This document shows, piece by piece, positions 1 to 10,331 of a stretch of 64,000 nucleotides of DNA; position 1 is the stretch's first letter; every line of letters begins with the position of its first letter. Location of the stretch: positions 23,671,685 to 23,735,684 of the forward strand of contig OX465105.1 of the NCBI GenBank assembly GCA_949987565.1. The letters are read 5' to 3'. A program made the translations under genes and the position numbers. The notes beneath the pieces are model-generated. The model saw nothing but the letters and a program-made list of their open reading frames with translations, was not told the DNA's origin and made no database searches. The DNA is from Luidia sarsii. Lineage: Eukaryota > Echinodermata > Asteroidea > Paxillosida > Luidiidae.

Positions 1-1
1 C

Positions 2-559
2 CACACTTCAGATCGTCTTGCTGAAGCCATTCCTAATTCGCCTGTTTTTGCTTTCAGGCGCCCCCGTAACCTGCGTGACTTAATTGTCTGAGCAGAGGTT
101 CCCCCTTTGGACTCTTCACCTCCAACCAAATTTGGTACATTTAAGTGTACCTCGAAATGCATTGTTTGCAAGACACATGTCAAGGAAATAGACTCTTTCA
201 ATGGACATTCTTCTGGAACTACCCACACGACCCATGGCTCTATCACGTACACTACCTCAAACATCATATACCTCATCTCTTGTAGAGTTTGTAATATTCA
301 GTATGTTGGCGAGACCAAAAACACCCTCAAAAAACGGATCTATGGCCATATGTCTACTATCAAAAATGGTAAAATGGACACCCCTGTTGGGTATCACTTC
401 AATCTCCCTGATCATTCGATATCAGATATGAGTGTTCTGGGCATAGAATCACTTGGTCACCGTAGTAATGCTGTCCGTCTTAGCCGTGAGAAATTGTGGA
501 TGAAACGTCTTCGGACTATTCAACCACATGGTCTCAACATTCAGGAGGGTAATGACTAA
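2..559 (+). pseudogene. Penelope-like element, C-terminal GIY-YIG endonuclease end (truncated by window edge)
   Basis: This is the C-terminal end of a Penelope-like retroelement polyprotein (reverse transcriptase plus GIY-YIG nuclease). The nuclease would nick target DNA for integration. The frame starting at base 2 reads a conserved linker (FRRPRNLRDLIV), then an in-frame TGA at 89-91, then continues in the same frame to TAA at 557-559. A Cys-rich knuckle (KCTSKCIVCKTH) precedes the GIY-YIG core: IIYLISC, then QYVGET, then the LKKRIYGH helix, and a downstream Glu in SREKLWMKRL. This order is typical of Penelope-like elements. The TGA sits where an Arg codon (CGA) is expected, so one C-to-T change would explain it. 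The reverse transcriptase lies outside the window. The element looks dead but fairly young. Identification is by motif recognition; the clade within Penelope-like elements is uncertain. Confidence 0.85.
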
Positions 560-885
560 CACCATGCAGCTTTCTGATAATCCTTCTTATGTGTTCAGTC
601 CTTCACACTTCTCTCTTTGATCTTTCCCCTTCTTGTCACTAATCCCTTCCCCACTCATTGCCCTTCTCTTTGATCTTTCCCCCCCTCACTAATCCCTACC
701 CTACCCCTTGCCCTTCCCTTTGATCTCTCCCTACCAGCTTCACTCTTTGTCCTTTGTTTCTCATCCGTGTCCTATTCACTCTCTCCCCCTTCCTTCGTGT
801 ACATGTATCTGTTTTGTCCTTGTCACTCTGCCTTTGAGAAAGGTCCTGCTAGGATCGAAACGTCAGGCCCACTAAATTTTAGATT
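560..885 (+). mobile_element. Penelope-like element 3' UTR and terminal motif
   Basis: Pyrimidine-rich 3' UTR directly after the nuclease stop. It contains an imperfect repeat built on CTTTGATCT and CCCTTGCCCTTCC (about 600-760), which closely resembles the unit of the large satellites at 20.3-20.9 and 22.1-24.0 kb. It ends with a compact motif at 829-870 (CTGCCTTTGAGAAAGG, then GAAACGTCAGG) that recurs throughout the window. The motif folds: GCCT (830-833) can pair with AGGC (865-868), and GGTCCT (842-847) with AGGATC (851-856), followed by GAAACGTC at 857-864. Confidence 0.75.
834..864 (+). ncRNA. Hammerhead-like terminal motif of the Penelope-like element (degenerate core)
   Basis: Penelope-like elements are known to carry hammerhead ribozymes in their terminal repeats. 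Here the order is stem I (GCCT/AGGC), a core-like TTGAGAAA, stem II (GGTCCT/AGGATC with a 3-nt loop), GAAA, then ACGT as a self-complementary stem III and C864 at the would-be cleavage site. The canonical core is CUGANGA. Here UGA is kept, but C3 reads U, G8 reads A, and there is an extra A before stem II. Activity is therefore doubtful, although the C3-to-U and G8-to-A changes together could preserve a pair. The fold is inferred by eye. Confidence 0.45.
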
Positions 886-1015
886 TACCTATATAACTAC
901 CTAACTAATTAACTACACTGTACCTACATACCCTCCCACCCAAACAACGAAACAACCAAATATCCAATATGATGTCCTTTCAAATACATTTCTGGATTCC
1001 ATTCAAATTGCATAG

Positions 1016-1099
1016 ACCGTTGCACGCCGAACCCATACCTGTGTGCACAATACATCTATCTCTTGCAACAGTAGATTGGGGAATTTTGCCAGCATGAAG
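1016..1099 (+). pseudogene. Decayed EGF exon, copy 1
   Basis: Aligned with the intact exon at 4088-4198, this copy keeps the acceptor AG but has lost about 14 bases around the second cysteine region and a stretch of the CNCSDGF segment. An in-frame TAG-type interruption appears, and the donor has changed from GT to GC. It cannot encode a folded EGF module. Confidence 0.75.
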
Positions 1100-1940
1100 G
1101 CACACGATCGCTGATTAATTCATTACCGAACGTCTACATAGGCCCATTAGTTTTATTTGATGATAAGTGGTAGCCCAAATTTATGTTTGAAAATTGAGTC
1201 CGAAAGGTTATCAAAGGTCGAGAGGTCGTAAATCCAAATTAGGGCTCGATTTTCTTTTCCCTTATGAAATAATCCCAGTACATGTACGAACAAGCATCAA
1301 GGACGGGTAAAAGATCGTTTGAAAATATATTTTACGAGAGAGACAGGATTCAGCACGACGATTTTGCTCGCTGACTAGCGCACAGTTAGCCTTGGCTAGA
1401 ACGTGTTCCTCATCAATAGACAATGAAGCGTGTATCTTATTCTGGCTCACATGCTAAACTGTCATTGATCACCGACTGGCGGTGAACTGCCATAGAATCA
1501 TACTGACTTGTTGTCACGTGCAAAAAATGAGCAGATTTGAAGTTGAATTGTTTCGTGACACATGACCCTTCTCGCCCAAGCATCGATCTATAATTAAAGC
1601 CCCAAATAATTTCAGATTCATAGATAGGGTAGACGCGAGTGAACAATGTCAATAGATGCCTGCCTGCCCGCTGACCTACATACCTACATACAACCCACCC
1701 ACCCACCCACCCAAACACCCATCCATCCACCTACCCACCAATCCACCCATCCACCTATCACCAACCTACCAATGTACCTACCCACATACCTACCTAACTA
1801 CCTAATTGATTAACTACACTGAACCTACATACCCTCCCACCCAAACAACAACACACCCAACCACCCATCCAGTCATCCATCCCCACCCATTATATGATGT
1901 CCTTTCAAATACATTTCTGAATTCCATGCAAATTGCATAG

Positions 1941-2023
1941 ACCGTTGCACACCGAACCCGCACCTGTGTGCACAATACATATATATCTTGCAACTGCAAT
2001 TGGGGAATTCTGCCAGCGTAAAG
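1941..2023 (+). pseudogene. Decayed EGF exon, copy 2
   Basis: It has the same internal losses as copy 1, showing that they predate the duplication. The donor reads GGCACA instead of GGTACA, so GT is absent. The acceptor context GCATAG is retained. Confidence 0.75.
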
Positions 2024-2861
2024 GCACACGATCGCTGATCAATTTATTACTAAACGTCTACATAGGTCTATTTGGTTTTTTTGTATAAGTGGTAGCCAAA
2101 ATTTATGTTTGAAAATTGAGTCCGACAGGTCGTCAGAAAAAATCTTTAATCCAAAATAGCGCTCGATTTTCTTTTCCCGTATGAAATAATCCCAGTACAT
2201 GTACAAACAAGCATCAAGGACGGGTAAAAGATCGTTTGAAAATATATTTTACTAGAGAAATAGGATTCAGCACGACGATTTGGCTGGCAGGCTAGCACAC
2301 AGAGGACAGTCTATAGCCTTGGCTGGAACGTGTACCTAATCAATAGACAATGAAGCGTGTATCTAATTCTGGCTCACATGCTAGACTGTCATTGATCACC
2401 GACTGGCGGTGAACAGCCATAGAATCATACTGACTTGTTGCCACGTGCAAGAAAATGAGCAGATTTGAAGTTGAATTGTTTCGTGACACATGACCCTTCT
2501 CGCCGAAGCATCGATCTATAATCAAAGCCCCAAATAATTCATAGATAGGGTACACGCGAGTGCACAATGTCAATAGATGCCTGCCTGCATGCTGACCTAC
2601 ATACCTACCTATAACCCACCCACACACCCACCCAAACACCCATCCATCCACCTACCCACCAATCCACCCACCCACCTATCACCAACCTACCAATGTACCT
2701 ACCCACATACCTACCTAACTACCTAATTGATTAACTACACTGAACCTACATACCCTCCCACCCAAACAACAACTCACCCAACCACCCATCCAGTCATCCA
2801 TCCCCACCCATTATATGATGTCCTTTCAAATACATTTCTGAATTCCATGCAAATTGCATAG

Positions 2862-2944
2862 ACCGTTGCACACCGAACCCGCACCTGTGTGCACAATACA
2901 TATATATCTTGCAACTGCAATTGGGGAATTCTGCCAGCGTAAAG
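2862..2944 (+). pseudogene. Decayed EGF exon, copy 3
   Basis: Nearly identical to copy 2 with the same deletions and dead donor. The shared lesions point to recent duplication of an already dead unit. Confidence 0.75.
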
Positions 2945-3584
2945 GCACACGATCGCTGATCAATTTATTACTAAACGTCTACATAGGCCTATTGGGTTTT
3001 TTTTTATAAGTGGTAGCCAAAATTTATGTTTGAAAATTGAGTCCGACAGGTCGTCAGAAAAAATCTTTAATCCAAAATAGCGCTCGATTTTCTTTTCCCG
3101 TATGAAATAATCCCAGAACATGTACAAACAAGCATCAAGGACGGGTAAAAGATCGTTTGAAAATATATTTTACTAGAGAAATAGGATTCAGCACGACGAT
3201 TTGGCTGGCAGGCTAGCACACAGAGGACAGTCTATAGCCTTGGCTGGAACGTGTACCTAATCAATAGACAATGAAGCGTGTATCTAATTCTGGTTCACAT
3301 GCTAGACTGTCATTGATCACCGACTGGCGGTGAACAGCCATAGAATCATACTGACTTTTTGCCACGTGCAAAAAATGAGCAGATTTGAAGTTGAATTGTT
3401 TCGTGACACATGACCCTTCTCGCCCAAGCATCGATCTATAATTAAAGCCCCAAATAATTTCAGATTCATAGATAGGGTACACGCGAGTGCACAATGTCAA
3501 TAGATGCCTGTCTGCATGCTGACCTACATACCTACATACAACCCACCCACCCATTCACCCAACCACCCATCCATCCACCTACCA

Positions 3585-3990
3585 ACCAACCCACCCACCC
3601 TCCTATCCACCAACCTACCAACGTACCTACACACATACCTACCTACCTACCTACATGTGTACCTACCTAACTACCTAAATACCTAATTACCTAATTACCT
3701 AACTACCTAACTACCTAACTACATGTACCTAACTACCTAACTACCTAACTACCTAACTACCTAACTACCTAACTACCTAACTACCTAACTACCTTTAACT
3801 ATACCTAACTACATAACTAACCATCTACCTAACTACCTAACTTCCTAACTACCTAACTACTTAACTAACTACCTAACTACCTAACTAACTACCTAACTAC
3901 CTAACTACCTAACTACCTAACTACCTATCTACCTAACTGCCTAACTACCTAACTAAATAACTACCTAACTACCTAACTACCTATTAACCC
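3585..3990 (+). repeat. (CCTAACTA)n microsatellite
   Basis: Tracts of CCTAACTA and CCTA repeats with interruptions, expanded from the short CCTA run of the 0.9-kb units. No gene is visible. Confidence 0.9.
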
Positions 3991-4087
3991 ACCCACCCAA
4001 AGAGCCTTCCTCCCAAAACCCAACCAACCAACCATCCCACCCACTATATGATGTCGTTTCAAATACATTTTATTTCATATTTCATAG

Positions 4088-7000
4088 ATCTTTGCACACC
4101 GAACCCGTGCCAGAATGGAGGTACCTGTGTGCACATTACTTCTTCTTTCTCTTGCAACTGCAGCGACGGTTTCATTGGGGAATTTTGCCAGGATGAAGGT
4201 ACATGATCGCTGATGTATTTATTGACAAACGTCTAGACCTATTGGTTTTATTTAATCATAAGTGGTACACACCTCCCTCCCTCCCTTTTTCCCTCCCCTC
4301 CCTTCCTCCCTCCCCTACCTACCTACCTAACTACCTACCTACCTACCTAACTACCTACCTACATACCAGCCTACCTGCCTACCTGCCTACCCACCTACCT
4401 ACCTACCTACCTACCTAATTACCAAGTGAACCTACTCACCTACCTACCTACATACATACCTACATACCTACCGACCTACCTACCTACCTACATACCTACC
4501 TACCTACATACCTACGTACCTACCTACCTACCTACCAACCTACCTACCTACCTACCTACCTACCTACCTACCTACCTATATACCTACCTACCTACCTACA
4601 TACCTACCTACCTACCTACCTACCTACCAACCTACCTACCTACCTACCTACCTACCTACCTACATACCTACCTACCTACATACCTACCTACCTACCAACC
4701 CCGCCATCCCAACCCACTATACGATGTCCATTTAAACACATTTTATGTATTCTTTCAAATTCCAAAGATCTTTGCACACCGAACCCGTGTCAGAATGGTT
4801 TCATTTGATAATAAGTAACCATCCTTGCTGTTTAAACAAATGTTTTACACAAATGTTCATTATGTAATTATCTATTACCTTCCAAATATCCATCCTTGAA
4901 TGACAGAAATCTGAGGGGGTGGAATCCGCACCCCGCCTGTAAGATGGTCAAAATAACCCGCCTCTGTGAGGGTTAACTTAGTAACTATTTAATAATTTTA
5001 TTATAACTTTTGAAGTGAATTCACGCAAGATTAGATAATCCCAAAACTTGCCCATGATCACTCGTTTGCATTAATGAATGCCATTTTATGTACTAGTTAC
5101 TGTACATGTACGTGATGTATCCACTGTGCATGCATGCGTGGCTGCGTGCGTGAGGTGCATCGTGCATGGCACGCACATGTATTTTCAAGAGTCAAGCCTA
5201 ATTGCCGTAGTAGTTTGGTATAGTGATCAGAAAGAGAGACATCAGAGAGAATAAAATAATTATTTCCATGCATTAATTGTTTCATAATAACTAACAAGAT
5301 TACAATATTCTCGAATAAAAAGTACTATAAATTACCTTTAAGCATTTTAGGATACTCAGGGTAAAGCGCTGAAAAAAAATCAACAAAATGTTAAAAATCT
5401 ATTGGTACCTCATAGTACCAAATAATGCGTAATATGCAAAAATGTTCCAAACTGCCTAATGACTAATATATCAACTTTTCTCGAGAAAGGTTCTGCTAGG
5501 ATCGAAACGTCAGGCCCTCCTCATTTCTGAAAAAAACATCTGCTCAAATAGAAGCCAGCAGGGTCTTCAACACATCACAGTTTCTGATCAACATCGGGCT
5601 GTAACATAAGTACCTGATTTGATAATTGGTCGGTCTCCCTTCCGGTATCGGTTGCAACTGTTCAAAGCGAAACTACCTAATGATGATTTTGCCTTCTTTC
5701 CAGCGATTGTGTCTGGTCCGTACTACTGCCTAAACAAGACTGTGAGCGGTGTGTACAGACTGTCTGAACCAAATACTTTATATGATGGAAAGGACGTGTA
5801 CTGTGATACTGATGGAGATGGCGGCGCTTGGCTCGTAAGTTACGTTCATTTGTAACAGTAATTATCAGAAATAATGTAATCATTATATTGTCACTGACGC
5901 TACTCTGTCAACCGGCACACAACTTCAACTTACACCAACGGTTGGCTGACAATTGGCCACTCATTGACAGAAGAGCACACGACGGAAACCTCGGCAAGCT
6001 TTGGCCTAAACCTTCGTTTGGTCTTGCCAACTAATCTCCCAAATCACCCGAGATGTCATGTGTGATTGTGTTGTCTGCCGTGTGTTCAAACTTAAAGGTA
6101 TTCCAGAGACGCGTAGACGGCTCGACCGATTTTTATCGCGACCGCCAGAGCTACGAGGACGGTTTTGGTGACGTCACTGGGAATTTCTGGCTCGGCAACG
6201 GCCTTGTTCACCACTTGACCTCCACTGGTCAGTGGACACTGAAGGTAGATTTGATGGACTGGAACGACGCCACGGCCTATGCACAGTATGACACCTTTGC
6301 CCTGGGTTCAGCCCCGGGATTTAATTTGAGTGCGGGCGGCTATCGTGGAACTGCAGGTAAGAAAGTGGTAAGCAGGCAAGCAAGCGAGCAAGCAAGCAGG
6401 GAGGCAAGCACGAAAAGTAGATCTAACCAGCCAGTGAGTACAATGGCATGAAAGCAAGTAGGAATCAAGCAAGCAGACAGGCAAGCAGGCAAGTTATCAA
6501 GGAAACAAACAAGAAAGTAAGACACCAACCAAGCAAGCAAGATAGGAAGCAAAGCAAATTAAACAAGCAACCAAGTAGCCAAGATAGCTAGCAACATAGC
6601 TATTAGGCAAACATGCTAGCGAATAATCTTTCGATGTCTTTAATTTGCATGAATATGTTGGGGCGACAATATGCCAATTGCCGTGAGGCACTCCATTGCC
6701 TAAGCATGAAGACATTTCTAACAAATAGTTAAATTTATTCGTTAAAATTAGTTTAGGTCGAGTAACAAGTAAGATAATTAATTGAATAATTCAAACACGG
6801 CAGATCTTTACTCTTAACACATTCAAAACGGTTGAGCGTATCGCGGAGGTATTCGACGGTGGCAAAGCTGTCAGCGCCACAAACGACAATATGCACGTGG
6901 CAATAGCTAGTGATGGTTCTCGCCTGTTTTATGTTTACTTTTAGGGGATTCGCTGACCTTTCATCGCGGCAAAGACTTCACAACCTGGGACTACGACCGG

Positions 7001-7201
7001 GATGGTGCAAGCGGTGGCAACTGCGCGCAGTGGCTGCACGGTGCCTGGTGGTATGCCTACTGCCACCGTAGCGCACTGAACGGAAAATATCTGTCCGGTG
7101 GTGGCGCTACCGAAGGAGACCAGGGCATCCAGTGGTGGGCCTGGACAGGTAAATATTATTCATTGAAGTCCTGCCAGCTCAAAATACGCATACACTCCTA
7201 A
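4088..7201 (+). CDS. EGF-like plus fibrinogen C-terminal domain protein (3' part of gene, 4 exons)
   Basis: Likely a secreted FREP/ficolin-type lectin-like protein. Exons: 4088-4198, 5704-5834, 6098-6356, 6945-7201 (TAA 7199-7201). Exon 1 encodes one EGF module with six cysteines ([13 protein letters not shown], then FSCNCSDGF and EFCQDE) and is phase 1-1. Donor 4199 (GTACAT), acceptor ending 5703, donor 5835 (GTAAGT), acceptor ending 6097, donor 6357 (GTAAGA), and acceptor ending 6944 all keep the frame. The fibrinogen domain starts [16 protein letters not shown], contains [15 protein letters not shown] and GYRGTAGDSLTFH, a calcium-loop-like [29 protein letters not shown], and ends [16 protein letters not shown]. 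All four expected cysteines are present. Known family role: binding acetylated or glycan ligands in innate immunity; the ligand here is unknown. Upstream exons with signal peptide are not visible; they lie left of the window or are lost. A GTAAAT at 7149 could act as an alternative donor. Confidence 0.88.
4312..4700 (+). repeat. (CCTA)n microsatellite in the EGF-FReD intron
   Basis: About 390 bp of CCTACCTA with scattered substitutions, just downstream of the intact EGF exon. The open frames inside it (repeating YLPT) are repeat artefacts. Confidence 0.92.
4768..4802 (+). pseudogene. Truncated EGF exon copy 5
   Basis: The first ~30 bases match the intact exon (CTTTGCACACCGAACCCGTG). The rest is deleted, and the sequence jumps to a segment resembling the post-exon intron (TTTCATTTGATAATAAGT). 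It lies inside the intron between the live EGF exon and the fibrinogen exons. Confidence 0.6.
4803..5425. other. Intron, no gene seen
   Basis: AT-rich intronic sequence with a short TGCATG/CGTG-rich stretch near 5120-5170. I see no exon or element. Confidence 0.6.
5428..5523 (+). mobile_element. Short Penelope-derived element, single-arm copy
   Basis: It begins with the family head (GCAAAAATGTTCCAAACTGC, then TAATGACTAA) and ends with the terminal motif GAGAAAGGTTCTGCTAGG, GAAACGTCAGGCCC. Unlike the copies at 12.9, 32.6, 35.1 and 59.8 kb it lacks the inverted second arm. It sits in the EGF-FReD intron about 180 bp before the first fibrinogen exon. Confidence 0.65.
6357..6600 (+). repeat. (CAAG)n-type simple repeat in intron
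   Basis: Runs of AAGCAAGC and AAGCAGGC with decay, starting immediately after the donor of the second fibrinogen exon. Confidence 0.75.
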
Positions 7202-8400
7202 ATGCAAGGGAATGGAAACATACCGAGCTCGACTTCGGATTGAGTGTCTCACATTAAAATTGGCAATACAACTAAAATGAGAACAGCGCGAATACAAATG
7301 AAAGACCAAAAGTTCTTTTAAACACCGCATCTCTTCTAATTTGGTTGCTTGACCCAAGCATCATTCAAGTGGATTGAAAACATTGCTTCTTAACTATGTG
7401 TGACTTGTTTCAAGTTTCGAGTGGACACGCTACAATTATACAGGTGTCCTAAGATGTTTTGGTTAGGTGAAGCTCAATCCATTATGCATGGCAAGTACTT
7501 GTGAAACGCTATTTGGGGTTTGTATGTCTTTTCATAAAAATCCGTGAAATCGTGAAATTAATCATATACTTTGAAAATTAAATAGCATAGAATAAATCTT
7601 CTTTTGATTAAAGTTTTCAGTCGTAGCAGTACTTCGCAGTATAATGCAGACGACATCGGTAAAAAAAACTTACCAAGATGCGGCTTATACAATGATGCGG
7701 CGTATATGTCAAGGCCTGAATCTTGGAGCGCTCCGGCTTAAACACCGAGCGGCTTATATTTCGAAAATTGCGAATCTTAGAAACGGAAGGTCCCATGAAC
7801 TTGAAATTTCGCTTGCAGATAGATGTCTTTGTGCTGAATCCGATGGCATAATTGATATAATAATTGATATAATATATAGTATACAAATTTATTGAGTAAT
7901 TATCTAATTAACTATTCCTAATTAATATCTGAGACATTTTTGTGATATTTTCTCAAATTCAGCGTTAAAAGTATAAAAACATGAGGAAACTATGTCAAAA
8001 TTAGAATAAGATTTACCAGATGAGAAATCATTTAGTTCGGATTTAACTTTGTTGTACAGTAAAAAAGCAACTTCCGTGTTACAGCAAAAAGCCAGGACTT
8101 AATATGTCCTGATGTTTTCATTATTTTAATTGCTTATGTTATTATTGTTTTATTTCTTATGTCGTTGTTTTTTTTCAAACTCTAATTAGTTTCTCTCATA
8201 ATTATACAGAAGCATGAAAACAGTGCAACATCAATTTCTGAGCACGATTCATAAAGAAATGCAAGACTGAGTTTTGACTTTGTTCTGACTGAGTTCTGAC
8301 TGAGTTTTGAATCTGAATGAAAACGGGCCGTGCTCCTTAGAAATATACGGCAATTAAAAGTTAGATGTTTCTAGCACCCCTGGCCAACCACAGCAAGAAC
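7202..8400. other. Intergenic or 3' UTR, no gene seen
   Basis: AT-rich sequence after the EGF-FReD stop. No clear AATAAA close to the stop was fixed by eye: AAATAGCATAGAATAAATC near 7580-7600 includes GAATAAA and is a possible distant polyadenylation region. No other gene is visible. Confidence 0.4.
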
Positions 8401-8401
8401 T

Positions 8402-8610
8402 AGTTGACCATTTGGGAAGGTCATCATCTAAGGGGTTGATGGTGCTTGAAAGCTCAGATAGTAGGAAGAGCTCTGGAACGTAAACCCAGTGGTCTCTGGT
8501 TCAAGTCTCAGTTCCCGTCGATTTTGTTTTGGCCGACTTCTCAAAATGTTTACAAATCTTAAATGAGATTTCCTTTGCTTTGATTTTTTTCTCAGAAATA
8601 GTGGGCAAGG
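8402..8610 (+). mobile_element. tRNA-derived SINE (family I), copy 1
   Basis: Starts with the family leader (TTGACCATTTGGGAAGG, TCATCTAAGG), then an A-box-like GCTCAGATAGTAGGAAGAGC and a B-box-like GGTTCAAGTCTC, then a tail with TTTTGTTTTGG. Homologous copies are at 27.35, 32.77 and 50.76 kb. Confidence 0.7.
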
Positions 8611-9020
8611 TGCGACTAATATTTTGGGTTCGAACCACATTTTCAAGTGACCTTACGTACGGTAGCTGAACCATGAGAGATCATAATATCATTAGATGTG
8701 CAGATAATAATATGCGTGGTAATATTTATTGTTTACTGAGCAATATCTAAAATCCTGATGTTTTAGGAATGTAGAAATTTAATTACTAATCTAATATACG
8801 TACACAATTTTAGTCAGGAATTTGTGATGTATGTTGACCGTGAGAATTCTTTAATAGCTGGTGTATCATAATACATACAACTGTACATTCATTATCTTCT
8901 TATCGACTTTTTAGAAAATAGCAGATACTTTAAAGAATATGAGATGATATTATCAACCGTGTAGCACCGTGTAGCACCTGTCATAGGTAGCACCGTGCAT
9001 TATTTTGCTCCCAATTTTAG
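8611..9020. other. AT-rich spacer upstream of LINE
   Basis: There is a short GTAGCACCGTG repeat at about 8960-8997, possibly part of the LINE 5' UTR. Nothing else was recognised. Confidence 0.4.
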
Positions 9021-9785
9021 TTGATTTTATATTGCAAAACCTCACATTTTTATCGTAATCCCTTCCTCATCATGTCATGGTTGTCATATAGATCTTGTAG
9101 TGCAACGTTGGGCGCATTAATCGCTCTTGTTCTTGCAAAATCTGCTGTGGAAAGTGTGCTGACTTTTCAAGCCCGGGATTCAAATCTCTACAACATGTCA
9201 GATACATGTACGTACTACAGCAGAGACCAACTATACAGCATACGTACCCATTCATGCGGTGTGCCAAGTCAAGAAGCTATTGTTAAGATTGAACAACTCG
9301 GACTAGCAAAACGCCAAAGCCAACTGTGCCACCATAGAAAAACCAGACGTGGATCGAAAGGAATTTCTCGTCGCCGTATTCCCTACATCGTGTCTGATTT
9401 TCGACCACGCAAACCCACTGTGCCCAGTAGTGCTGTCAACTGGGCGAACTTGATCAGTATTGATCTCGGCCATCCTGGTCCCTCACTGCCAAGCCCAGCA
9501 TCTGTACGACAAGCTAAATGCGCTCTCCTAAATGCCCGGTCAGTTCGCAACAAGACTGTTCAGTGTTCTGAGTTGATTTCGGAATGGAACTTAGACTTTT
9601 TGTTTGTCACGGAGTCTTGGCTTCGGGGTGATTCAAGTGATGGACCCATTGCTGTGGAATTAACTCCTCCTGGCTACCAGTTCCTGAATTTTCCAAGGAT
9701 CGGACGAAATGGTGGCGGGATCGCCGTGGTACACAAGAGTGAAATCCGTGTAAGCTCTGCACTTCCCAAATACTTTTCTCGGTGA
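9021..9785 (+). pseudogene. LINE (L2/CR1-like) N-terminal part and start of AP endonuclease
   Basis: First open section of a non-LTR retrotransposon. The N-terminal ~165 residues are unrecognised. The endonuclease begins at KCALLNARSVRNK and continues through LDFLFVTESWL (catalytic Asn and Glu context) to RNGGGIAVVHKSEI. The reading then runs off the family pattern at ALPKYF and stops at 9783-9785. Next in register, one frame over, is LGDMNIHF, which in intact elements lies roughly 80-100 residues further on. An internal deletion with a frame change therefore removed the centre of the endonuclease. Confidence 0.85.
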
Positions 9786-10331
9786 CATGAACATTCATTT
9801 TAACCAGCGTGAAAATCATGAAACATCCAAATATCTGGAACTTCTGAAGATTCATAACCTGAAGCAGCATGTCGCCCAGCCCACGCATAGATCGGGCAAT
9901 ACACTCGATCATATTATCATTCGTGATGACTACACTGACATTTTATCTTCATGCCAAGTCGTTAATGAAGCCGCTATATCTGACCACTACCCCATATTCT
10001 TCGATTTGAAACTAAAGCTCGAGTATCCAAATCGTCGCACGAAAATCCGCTATCGTCATCTTAGGAACTTTGATGTTGAATCTTTCTGTCGTGACCTGGA
10101 GGCGACAAGTGGCCTCATTACAGACTCTTTACCAGAATTAGATGAAAAGCTTCGGTCCTTCAATGACGCTTTGTCGTCGACCTTTGACGCACACGCTCCA
10201 CTCAAGGAGAAGACAGTTATCAATAGGGTCCAGCAGCCGTGGATGAATGCGTCTATATTCAAAGCTCGTGCCGAGAAGCGGAAGTACGAGTCTGACTCTG
10301 GCGACGCACCGGACTTACTGTCCACCGCCAG
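9778..10331 (+). pseudogene. LINE endonuclease C-terminal part
   Basis: Continues from the deletion with LGDMNIHF, THRSGNTLDHIII and the catalytic-type AISDHYPIFFDL, then linker sequence to WMNASIFKARAEKRKYES. The frame is lost near 10,320-10,335, where the reverse-transcriptase frame takes over at MYTAKKNDVNHLI, so at least one further frameshift exists. It belongs with the flanking sections as one element. Confidence 0.82.

Larger units (their letters stand above)
900..3640 (+). repeat. Tandem array of ~0.92-kb units derived from an EGF exon and its introns
   Basis: Three head-to-tail units begin at about 900, 1801 and 2722 (spacing 901 and 921). Each holds a CCTA/CCCA-rich microsatellite, a decayed EGF exon, a shared block starting near ATCGCTGATCAATT, a block with CCCGTATGAAATAATCC, and a block with CACATGACCCTTCTCGCC. 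Units 2 and 3 are nearly identical; unit 1 is more diverged. The sequence flanking the intact EGF exon at 4088 is homologous, so the array came from duplication of one exon plus intron. Confidence 0.85.
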
